From contig NW_019775615.1 in the NCBI RefSeq assembly GCF_001039355.2, forward strand, positions 267,225 through 290,262: DNA of 23,038 nucleotides, given 5' to 3'. The stretch's first letter is position 1, and each line of letters begins with the position of its first letter. Made by a program: the position numbers and the translations under genes. The stretch is from Lingula anatina. Its lineage: Eukaryota; Brachiopoda; Lingulata; Lingulida; Lingulidae. The notes below the pieces were generated by a model. It had not been told where the DNA came from, did no database searches, and saw only the letters and a program-made list of their open reading frames with translations. Of this stretch, positions 1 to 10,739 are shown one piece after another.

Positions 1-235
1 AACACTTGGAGGAGTGGATAGCACGCAAGACTCGGACCCAGCAAGACTTGGGTTCGAAACCTGGCGCTTCTAGGTCCCAGCAAATTACCTTTTGCAAAAA
101 AAATCCAAATGAGTAATTCAAACCGCGACAAGAGGACCCTAAGATCTAAGAAAAGCAAGTCGAAGAAGTGGCGCAGTAGGTAAGACGGCAGAATATTAAG
201 CAGGAGATGGAGGGTTCGAGATGAGCTAGGAAAAA
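1..235 (+). repeat. tRNA-derived repeat (probable SINE fragment, two tRNA-like units)
   Basis: Unit 1 has an A-box-like GGAGTGGATAGCACGC (about 11-26) and a B box GGTTCGAAACC at 51-61. Unit 2 has an A-box-like TGGCGCAGTAGG at 169-180 and a B-box core GGTTCGA at 213-219. These are RNA polymerase III internal promoter motifs at tRNA-like spacing. The stems do not pair well enough for an intact tRNA, so these look like decayed tRNA-derived repeat heads. The window starts inside or next to the first unit, so its 5' end is not seen. Confidence 0.5.
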
Positions 236-1061
236 TAAAACAAATTTTGCAAGTTTTGAACAAAGTAAAATATTTGCAAATTTATTATTGTCAAAATGGA
301 TTATTTACAGCATCAATTTTTTACAAAAATGATGAAAATATCACATTTTGTACTCTAAATTAATATAAATGTAAATCATACAAACAGAAGACGGTATACA
401 TCTTTAAAAAAAACAAGTCAAAGATTTTATGCATTTTGAAATGTTACTAAAAGACGGAATCCTTTGATTTACGAAAAAAGTTCAGGCTCGTAACATTCGA
501 AAGACTTTGGCAAGAACTGATAATAGACAAATGGGTTTTTGGACAAATATTAGTTGGCAAATTTTTGTCGAAGTTGACATAAGTGCCTTGTCTTTATCGA
601 ATTCCATCAAAAAGATTTCCGTCCAAATGCAGAGGTTGTAACAATTTTAAAAATGCATATAATCTGCTGTAGATCTAAGCGTCATTCGCTCGTACACTAA
701 TGTACGCGTGCATGTAAGCACACCTCGTCTTATGTCGTCTTGTTGATGTTTGCACACCAAATCGAACAGTAGCCAAAACTTCTTCATGTTTGTAAGATTC
801 CTGGATGTTTTACCAATCGATAATTTTCATTTATGTTTTCTTTGCACTAAATCCGAAAATAAATATCATACAGTGCGCAATTTTGGATGAAAATTTACAT
901 TTCCATAGCACGGGAATCAGGAGCGACATAAAGACATGGAAGGCTTACAAGATTATCCAAGTCTTTGCCAAATTCAGAATAACATACAAACAAAACTGAA
1001 AGGGTTACGCACAAATCGGTGTATTTGAAGTTACTTTTCACATTAAAAAAAGTAAAATTAA
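236..1061. other. Intergenic AT-rich DNA, nothing identified
   Basis: Both strands are interrupted by frequent stop codons. No splice-linked exons, RNA gene or clear repeat was recognised. Confidence 0.6.
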
Positions 1062-1938
1062 CTCTGGTTCTCGGTGTTAAGTGATGACACTAAGCACAAA
1101 TAACACAACATGGGTATGCAGGACTGATATCTAACCAAGCCTGTCGTTCTCAATCACCGCTTGCTCCCGAAAAAATTAAAATCGAAGAATCTAGAACAAC
1201 TTTAATTAGAACGCTCCTCTGCACATTTAAGGCATGTTTTTCACTTTAAAAATTCAAACCAAATGAAGTATCCAGGTTTACATACACTTTGGTAGAATAT
1301 CGAATTTGCCATTTAGAGGGGGAAAAATACTTTGAAATGACATTTTTAGATGATAATTCCACAAAATTCTTAAATAACTGATCAAACTGTAAGAATGGAC
1401 TCAAGTGTAACAGACAATAATAAATCCTATAATCTAATTCTAAAAATTCATAGATTTTGTATAAGAATTATTAATTGTTCACTATCTTTTTGAGCAAAAC
1501 GGACTAAAGTTGGCGGTCTAAAATTAATTGAACCCTTTCAGAATATTCATTACCTCCCGAAAATTGGGCTTTGTGACAACTCAAGTGATTCTGAAAATAT
1601 GGAATGCAAAACGCTTTGATTAATATCATTCCTACAGAAACATTTTAATGGACAAACGATATCAAAAAGAAGTCCATTTCCCGTTTTGTTTATCGACACT
1701 TCTGTTTTGTAATAGAAGTCCTAAACGGCATATAAATGATCTCAATCCTGGGAAATTTTGTAGCTAACTATAGGAACAGTTTTCTTATCATATACGCAAC
1801 AAAGATCTCCATTCTACTACTGCAATTTCAATTTTTTTATTTCGGATGGCAATCTTTATCCAACCCCATTGTTTAACTTAGTTTCAGAAAACATATATTT
1901 GACCCCCCGCCCAGCACTGAAAACACCGAGAACCAGAG
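1062..1938. mobile_element. Approximately 877-bp putative non-autonomous DNA element with perfect 17-bp TIRs
   Basis: CTCTGGTTCTCGGTGTT at 1062-1078 is found again as its exact reverse complement at 1922-1938. Partial further inward similarity (AGTG-TG) follows. The interior is AT-rich with no convincing reading frame. No target-site duplication could be recognised, so element class and exact ends are uncertain. A 17-bp perfect inverted match facing this way in AT-rich DNA is unlikely by chance. Confidence 0.55.
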
Positions 1939-3587
1939 GAAATTTATTCACAGCCACAGTGCCATATTCATAATTTTTAATACATCGTTATGCATGTGGA
2001 CAATTCTGCAATAACGTGGGCACATTTTTCCCGTTACATAATGTTGGGATTTCTAAGGCGTTATACGTTTTATTTACAGTGTCTTTGTAGATTTTATATC
2101 TCTCCTTTTTTTCGACTGAACACACGACAAATGTAATCAAAAGTTTCTTATATGCAATTTACGCAATGAGTTTGCGATGTCTTTCCTTCCCAGAAGGCAT
2201 CATCATTTAAAACGAATAAGAGTACATTTTCAAGTTCACAGCGAGGTGTCAAGTTGCAAATTTGTCCACACATATATTTTCAGTAACAAAAAGAAAAAAT
2301 CTCTTCTTGTTAATTAATATATGATACTTTTAAAACAATCACTTAATCATTTTATACAGTTAAACGAGAACTTCAAATTAGGTTTCAGGTTCGAAAGGGG
2401 ATGGGTATCAACCCCGACCCAAAAGTATACAGAAATTGCCCTAAAAGCATCATGATCAGGTAGAGCACTGTACTATGACATAGTAACATACATTTACCAA
2501 AAGAAACAAACCAGCAACATGCAGGGCGGACGCTTAGTATGGATTCAATTTTTATGAGTTTCATAAATGAAAGCTAATTTTATTCGACTTTTATTTTGAT
2601 ATACGTTTTGGAGCAGAATGTTACAACCAAAAGCAAACATAACCTTCCGTACTAAATATCGTCCCTGCAAATTAATGAGCAGACAAACGTCGACATAGGA
2701 GGCAATCTTGGCATGGGTGTGGGGCTGTACATGTCGAACACGAAACGCGTCCCTGAGTAGGAGGCTCCTGGTATCTTCGTAAACGGTACTTATAGTCACT
2801 GGAATTAAAGGAATAAATTCACATTAATGAAACTATGTCTAAAGATCTGATAAAGCAGTACATGTTCATTACAGCTATTCGTGTCAGTATCCTCTGCGTT
2901 ATAATTAACAAATCGCAATTAAACTTTAAAATTATACAAATGTATATATATATATTCATATTTAATCCTCATGGAAAGCTAATGGTATCAGAAACAAAAG
3001 GTTGCCCAAATAGCACCGAGGGAAAGCAAAGATAACGTATCCTTCAAGTCAGTTAGATGTCCCCATGGTCATTATGCCTAGAGTGCACCATTTTGAGGAA
3101 ATTATCGCCAATGCAAAACTAAGAAATTCTACTTTACATTTTCTATCAGCTGTACGGAACTTACGAGATACTGCGGCCGGTTTCAGTACCATCTTTTCGG
3201 CCTACATGTGGCAATAGCAGCAATATGGCATGGGCCATCTTTCTTCTCCATCTTCTACTGACCTTGGTCCAATCTGAGCACTTCTCACCAAAACGCTCAC
3301 CTGATTTACATAATGATGAAGTGGTCACCTATTTTCAGTGCGCGAGCTCCGCTTTGGACTTTAGTCTGTTTTATGAGAAGGCACAATAAGTCTCCATATC
3401 GAAAAGAGGAACACCACAACAACAAAATAAATAAATAAATAGAAAAAAAAATAAGCAAATAAAAACAACAACGCATTTTCAAGGTCAACATACTTGATAT
3501 TGTGAGACTGGGCATATAAATCAGCTTTCATAGGTCGAATGAACGAACTGGGGCGGAATTGTGATTGAAAAGACAGGATTTTCATTC

Positions 3588-3617
3588 AATCTTACGGTAC
3601 AGCGTTACCGTAAGGTT
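3588..3617. repeat. Perfect-stem palindrome (hairpin)
   Basis: CTTACGGTA (3591-3599) and TACCGTAAG (3606-3614) form a 9-bp perfect stem around a 6-nt loop. One wobble plus two further pairs extend it to 12. No T-tract or gene end is next to it, so no function is assigned. Confidence 0.7.
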
Positions 3618-3721
3618 ATTGATAATTCTTCTTTCATTCTCCCTTTCTTTCTTTATACTTCTTGAAACATAGACGGACACTTTAAAAGGAAAACGTTTGA
3701 AATTAGCGTCTAGTTTCTAGT

Positions 3722-3780
3722 TTCGTTTTTTTCAAAAACGAACCTGGCAACCAGAAAATAGTGTCGTTTTTCAAAAACGA
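3722..3780. repeat. Twin CGTTTTT/AAAAACG palindromes in direct repeat
   Basis: TTCGTTTTT...AAAAACGAA (3722-3742) and TCGTTTTTCAAAAACGA (3764-3780) are two near-identical palindromes. Each is followed by a similar tail (AACCTGGCAA and TACTTGGAAA). They therefore form a short direct repeat of a palindromic unit with an approximately 40-bp period. Confidence 0.65.
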
Positions 3781-4585
3781 TACTTGGAAATAAATCCAGC
3801 AAGACAATAATTCATAGCTTAATTAAACACTGCTTTTTTATTTCTCAATAATTCAACGAATTGAGCGGTGCCTGAAGAAAGGAAAACCGTGCGTTATTTA
3901 TCTTCGGATAAATGACCCATTATTCAGTCACACTTTTCACTCTCTTATGACCAATCAAGTGCATTTTTACTCGTTTATATTGGAATCGATTCTCGGTAAA
4001 AAAAAAAAAAAAGTACAAGAAAGTTTTCAGATGCGTTTTCACTGACTGTCAGTATATATCCAATTTTGAAGTTGGAAGCTTGCTTCAAGTAAATAAATAA
4101 AAAACAAGCTATCTTCAAAATTTTAAAGGAAAACAATACATAATGGAAAGCACTGCTAAAATATACGAGTCCATGCAATGTCAGGAGAGCGCAAGTGAGT
4201 TACGTGCAGACGACAGGTAAGCTGGGTGTAGGGAAAAAGAGACGCGTTCGTCAAAATTATTACCTGGAAGAGGTAACTTTCAATAAAAAATTGGTAGTTT
4301 CAATAGCACTGCTTTGCCCTTCGACCAGACCACACTTTGGCCTAAATCCAGTCGCTACACACCGAAGTTATATTTCGTTAAATTAATGATGAAAAATATT
4401 TTATTTTCCAATTTTCATGCGTCGAAACTGATCAGCAATAATGTTACTGAATATTTTTTGTAACGGTTTGTCGGCTGGTTAATGATGCTACTGTGATGTG
4501 GTCTTTCATATCAGAAGTTTGCAGTGAAGTGCAGTAAACGACATCATTCATCAGATTAGATTTTATATAATAATAATAATAATAA

Positions 4586-5045
4586 TTTATTTTTAAAATT
4601 ACAACCATCATGAGTCTGTGTTGTAGATGAACATAAAAAACCTCGCAAACATTTATCCACAAGCAAGTAGCCGTTCCATTTCAGACTTTTAACAACACCT
4701 GAAATATGTATATCTCTCTCCCGTATCAATATTGCTGTAAAAAAACCATATCCCCTCAATGTGAAATCCCATATCCCTATTTTCTTCACTCCTGTCCCCG
4801 AAGCTGTGCACTCCCTAATATCACCCCACCCCATCCTCCACTACACAGATTACCGGAAGAAGAAAAGAATGAAAAATTGACAGTCCGGTATCTCTATGAT
4901 GTGCAGACTTCAATGAACACTTGTTAAAGATTTTAGTTCCCTAAAAAGACTCTTGCACTTCATGGCCTCCTTGCCGAAATACATGTAGACCCCTAAAGCA
5001 GACTCCAAAACCTCAAGGCCTCCTTGATGCAAAGTGTGTAGACCC
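4586..5045 (-). terminator. COG7 3' UTR with candidate poly(A) signal
   Basis: Downstream of the COG7 stop on the minus strand, the first clear AATAAA is at 4586-4591 (plus-strand TTTATT), next to a (TAA)n microsatellite at about 4566-4585. This would give a 3' UTR of roughly 450-480 nt. A second AATAAA lies at 4400-4405 and could serve as a distal site. The cleavage site cannot be seen from sequence alone. Confidence 0.5.
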
Positions 5046-5057
5046 CTACAGTCCCCT
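4950..5057 (-). repeat. Imperfect tandem repeat overlapping the COG7 stop codon
   Basis: Two approximately 47-49-bp units lie at 4958-5006 and 5011-5057. They share the plus-strand blocks GGCCTCCTTG and TGTAGACCCCTA. The second unit includes the stop codon and last three sense codons of COG7. A weaker, truncated third unit may lie at about 4935-4955. The repeat is otherwise in the 3' UTR. Confidence 0.7.
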
Positions 5058-8000
5058 CATTCCCTTGAGAACACTGACAAGCCTTCGTGGCATATTTTCT
5101 GACTCCTCGTCAAAGTTGTCTTTGCTGCATTTCAGTAACGTTTCAATGTTCTTTACTGTCTCTGAGGGCTGGAGGCCAAGGTCATCCAGGACATTTGATA
5201 AATAGTCTGAAATAAATAAATAAGACAATGCTTTTTATGAAAATAGACCGCTTAATCTACAGATATCAAGAATCAACTTCATTTCATGAAGTGTCTATTG
5301 AACACCAATGGCAATAAGCAATGGCAAAGTGTTACTTGGCTCTGTATATTTAACTTGAAATATACATAAGACCTTTTAAGGAAGACCTCAAAACCACAGT
5401 TATTTTTTACTTTAGTTCTTATTTCCTTTATAACAGATTGTCCTTTCAATGCCTTTATCCTCTAAATGAGATTAATTTTTATATATATGTATGTACATGA
5501 ATCTTGATGGAAACCCAGTTTTGATGTGGTCTTTATGAGTTATCAACCTTTTGGCACATTTACCTATGTCTGTGACAAGCTGTCTTGATGCATGCACCGT
5601 TATTTCAGGAATCTTGAGAATCTCCTCACAATACATGTGCATGGCTCCACGTGCCATGGACTCTAGCCACAGGTCTGCTATCTGTTCAAAAGACTCTGTG
5701 GAAAAAATTGATTTAATGGATTTCTATATCATAGTCAATAGGCTTTTCTTTATTAGCAAAGTGTCAGTAAGGGTGTTTGAATACTTGCAATCACAATAGC
5801 AAATAAAAAGCTATATATCTTTCAGTCTCTCAATCATCGGATATACTAAGAACTGAAAAATATAAAAAGTGTACTTAGTGTAGTGTACTTGCAGATTGTC
5901 ATCAACACTGGGTCGCTTAAATCACACTCAAACTTTCTCATTTCTAGAAATCTCACTTCCTGTACTACAGTTTTGCACAACATTGGTATTGTAACATTTT
6001 CAACCACCATCTACCACACCTTGTTCCTCAGTGTAGGGCAGCTTCCCGTGTTTTACGGCCACCAGCAGAGCTGGGTTGTCTTGAGTTGTGAAGGGCTCCA
6101 AATGCTGCGGAATGGTCATCAAATATTGGCCAACCTGGGAAAAAATGATGTATCTCACTCTTACATAAATTTAAGCTTTTGTCCAATTGTCTTAATAATT
6201 ATGCAGAAAAGATTTTTTGGCTATCCAAGATATTACACATACTATGATACTATGCTACTGTCAATGTGTTCATTATTAAAAACTTTTCACAGGCTTATCT
6301 ATTCAAATTTGAAGTTATTAACTTCATACCACAAATGTTTTAATTTACATGTGGCAAAACATAGCTTTGTTTTCTTCAGGCTTTATAGTTACGTAATTCT
6401 CTCACACTGTCCAAACTGTGTTATTAAACATGCATTAAACAAATTAAAAAAAATGGTTTCTTGATTAACAATGTCTGTCAATAAATGATTGTTGAGACAG
6501 TAACAATACTGTCAAAGACTCCATTCCCATAGACAGAATCTACTCTCACTGACTGCAGTCAGTTTTCAATGAATGACATGCCTCCTCTTGGCATTAAGTA
6601 GAAGACAGAAAAGCTGGTGATTATACAAGTATGCTGGAAACAAGAGGTGTGTCATTCAGTTAAGCTAATTGCTCTTAGATGTCTATGGGATTGGGGTCTT
6701 AGCCCTCACAAGCACACACTGATGAACACAGTCCAGTCCAGAAAGGAATAAGAGGGACTGTGGCCAGTGTTAACATACCTGGGTGATGTATTCCTGTGGA
6801 GAGAGGCTAAATGTAGGCAGGTCAGCGGTCAGGGCACCCCCAGCACTGGCACTGGTCCAAATCTGGACAGAAATATAATTGAAAATGACCACAGTAATGA
6901 AAACTATTAATGTCGGAAATTAAATAATAATACTGGCAATGTTAAGTTGTAGGAAATACTGATGGGTATTTACATAAACTATTGATAAGAAGGTTAGATT
7001 TGAGAGCTGGTATAAATCTGGATTAAACATCTTAAATAAATTATAATAAATTATAATAAATCATAACTGTAACAGTAAATAATAAAAAAAAAACATTTTT
7101 TAAAGTTATGTAAAAGAGTTGGAAAAGAAAGTTATCACTTCTGATAGCTGCATATCAAACAGTATTTATTAGTGCAGCCATTTAAAATTTTAACAAAAGT
7201 TTGTATTTATTTTTGAAGAGGAGTGCTTAAATTTATCAGTAGGATGTTATAAGTATTAAATAATTTTCTGGTAAGTTCTCCACCTATTATGAACAACTCA
7301 TACCTCCATTGTGGAGACTTCCTGCAAATGTTCCTTGATCTGCGCAAACACAATGTCAAAGGCAAACCTATGTGCATCCACGCTCAACGCAGAGAAATCT
7401 TTCTTCACAACTTCCAATACTGACGGCATCTCTACAGAAGTAATCACATATTAGTAAAAACATATGAGGCTACTTTGAAAACAATACAGGTGAGAAATTT
7501 ATTAAAAATGTTTTACATTGGGAGTAAGTGAATTATGGTGGATTTGGCTTGATGTAGAATACTTCCTCCTTTTTTCATTTTTTTCAATCCTATACAATTA
7601 TAACATATATTCAAACATCTAATCAGTCAATTAGACAATTCTGATATATAAATTTAGAAAATATTGGAACTTGCAAGAGTTTTCAATATTAAAACATGGA
7701 AAACATCCAATCAGTTAATTAAAAAGTTATATAAATCGAAAATAAGCCTTAACAAAGGTTATCAATCTCTGTTATTCATCACCTTCTTCTAGCTAAGCTA
7801 CTGAAAGTTGAAGTGCTTCTCTTTTCTACTATCGACTATACCCTTTAATTCAAATATGGAAATATCTACTTACTTCACATAGTTCTGACTTAAAATATAC
7901 TACAGAGTTTTGGTATTGACAAAAGGTATCAATATCTCACCTTCTTCTAGTTTAGTTACTAGCAGTTCTAGTGCTTCTCTATCCTCCACTTTCTCTATCA

Positions 8001-10708
8001 GAAGCTCTGTGTACTGGTGAAATGGGTTGACCCTAAGTCTGAAAACGAAACATGGGTTCTCTCATGATTTTTGCAAGGAAAAATATGGTTATATATACAA
8101 GCAAGATCTTCATTTTAAATGATATGCATTCAAGACTTGAAATATGTGATAAAATCAAGAGCATAAAACTAATAATATGATTACAAATCATACATTTAAA
8201 ATATGACTGAATAGTAAAATGATTTAAATTGATTCAAAACAGTTTGGAAATTGATGGCTAGGAATACAGTTTACCGTATTTCTCCCCCAATTTTCGGAGT
8301 TGAGGGTGTCTGTTTGCCAATGGAATGTAGTATATTGCTCATCAAACTATCATCCAACTCTTCTACATGCAGGATTAGTTCTCCTGGAAACACAGTACAT
8401 AGATATATAATATATTACTATATAAAATATTATAATTTGTTATAATAATTCATTCAAAACTACTCATTCATTAAATGAATTTACTTTACCAAAATACAAC
8501 AGAAGCTTATCTGAAAGATGGCCGATTGGAAAACATCGAGCTAGTTTTTAAACATCATTTTTTATTCTTGTTTTCATTTATGATATATTCCTTGAAATTT
8601 CATGCCACGTCATGTTTTGGTGGTTTCACAAAATAATGATGACTCTAATATCATTCTATCGAGTAACATTTTCAAAATAAAAATATCACTGTCCAGCTCT
8701 ATAACTGACCACAAGTCTGTATAATCCGTAGAGAGTGCTGGAAGAGTGCCCAAGGGTCATTGTCACCCATTTTGATCTTCTCTCTCAGATTGGTCAACAC
8801 CCGGCGGAATTCCTTCCCGTAGTTTACAAAATAGTTCTGTAAAGATAACAAAGCATGGTTCTTAGTATGTCCATATGTATCGTGCCTTTATTTCAAATAT
8901 CTAAAATTTAACTTTCAACCATTTTTTAAAAGAAAAGGCAATTCTGGGATGTATCTCCTATGGTTGCTTTCTTTAAATATCATACTCCTAAAATTTTAAG
9001 TCACTGTTATATTAGAAATTATTATTTTGGTATGCAATTTGAAAGCTTTATTTTACCTTTAAAGCTTGCAATAGGCTGATGTAACCACATCCGTGAGTTA
9101 ACTTTAGGCATCTTTCATTGCCCTGAAAAGATAATTATAATTCATATCAATCATTAAACTTTATCAATTAAAACAACATACAAATAAACTGATGTAAAAT
9201 ACTTATCATTATACTTTGGATGAATGAAAAAAACAAACAGCATTGTGCATTTAAATGATTGCAGTGTATTTCAGTAGTACCTTGTTTGCTGCAGAAAATA
9301 GTTTGTTGACAGATTCTCCCAAAACTCTCACAGAGTCCATAACCTCTTGCTTGTCCTGTGTATAACAAGGAAATGACATAGTTAGGGAGTTAATTAGAAG
9401 CAGCAGAAACCATAAGCTGTGAAAGATAAAAAATAAATCTTACGCTAGAAACATTACGCTACTTCAACATCTTTCCTTTAAAATTGACAATTTTACAGTT
9501 TGTTATTAAAAAATCTATGTGGATAAGGACATCTTCTTCAATACAAGGTAAAGTCTACTTCATCACAATTATGAATACCAATTTATTAAAAATGAATTTT
9601 ATTATTTTCCTTTTTGTTTCCTATATGACATATTTATCTATATAAAGCACTTATAAAAAACCTTCAACCTGCTGTAACTATTTGCTAAGATAAACAAGGC
9701 TCAACTAACCAGTGGAATGTTATTTAAATGTGTGCTCAGTGCTGCCTCCTCGTAGTTCTCATATCTCTGTACATATGACCTATAGGGGGCGTATATGGCC
9801 ATGGCCAGGGTGGTGGCGTACTCACTTCCCAGAGGTCCCTCTGCATGGCTTTCAAGAGCGGTCTCGATACTTTTTGCAAACCTTTCTGAGACCTAAAATA
9901 TTCATAGTTTTATAGCATCACTTGAATTAAACCAAACAAAAATAAGTATAAATTTGTGTATATTGTTGTCAAGGGTAGCCTGCATTATATGTTTAAATTT
10001 CTCAAGACCTGAATTATTATTATCAAATTATTTCTGCAGGTTTTAACTGAACCAAAGAAATTAATAGTATCAGTTTATGCTTATTGTAGTGAAGGGCAAT
10101 TCATGATTTAATTTTTTGTGTCCACATACTTGAAGCACCTCCATCAATGCGTCCAATGGGCTGCTTTTGCTTTCCAGGAAGTTAGCAATGCAGTATGGGA
10201 TAGATGGTTCCATGGCCGCCAAAGTTTCTGTTAACAACTGGCTGACAATCTTCTCTGGTTCCTTGAAAACCTGACTGCACCACTGCACCTGATGGAAATA
10301 AATTTGTAAAGAAAAATAAAAAAATGAATCAATATTTAACTGGATGAGCCAAAATTGTGGAAGGTAGGGTGTATTCATTGGATGGACGCAAATTTTTTCT
10401 CTAACACTGTCTCTTCCAGACAGAGCTAGTAAATGATGCAGTGTGGATTTGTACAAGGTTGATGTGCATCAGTTAGGAGGGCAGGAAAGGCAAGTTGAGT
10501 AATGTGACTCTTTTGGGACTGGATATGTACTGGATGTCCTTACAGACACCCAGCATATCACCTAGATAACTACAGGTATCATTTACAGTGTATGCCATTG
10601 TATTGAAAAGTCTTGAAAAGTGCTCATACTGTCTGGGTCACCAATGATGAAAGGTCATTGGTCATTGATAAGGAAATCCAAGAGGAAAAGACCTTCTGAA
10701 TAAGTTAC

Positions 10709-10739
<31 letters not shown>

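Larger units (their letters stand above)
1939..4399. other. Intergenic AT-rich DNA with small palindromes only
   Basis: There is no supportable gene. Two somewhat GC-richer patches occur, at about 2650-2790 and 3170-3360, but neither gives a recognisable protein or linked exons. Small inverted repeats at 3588-3617 and 3722-3780 are listed separately. Short A/T-rich simple repeats (TA-rich near 2942-2956, AAAT repeats near 3425-3440) are present. Confidence 0.6.

Noticed and set aside
11-75. Possible functional tRNA gene at the left edge
   Set aside because: A and B boxes are present, but the T stem and anticodon arm pair poorly by eye, which fits a decayed tRNA-derived repeat better.
2545-2799. 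84-codon minus-strand open frame in the GC-richer patch near 2650-2790
   Set aside because: No recognisable family, no partner exons with convincing splice sites, and a length expected by chance.
5883-6464. 193-codon plus-strand open frame, the longest in the left half apart from the genes
   Set aside because: It lies antisense across COG7 exon 20 and its flanking introns. The composition is that of AT-rich intron sequence, and the conserved protein is on the other strand.
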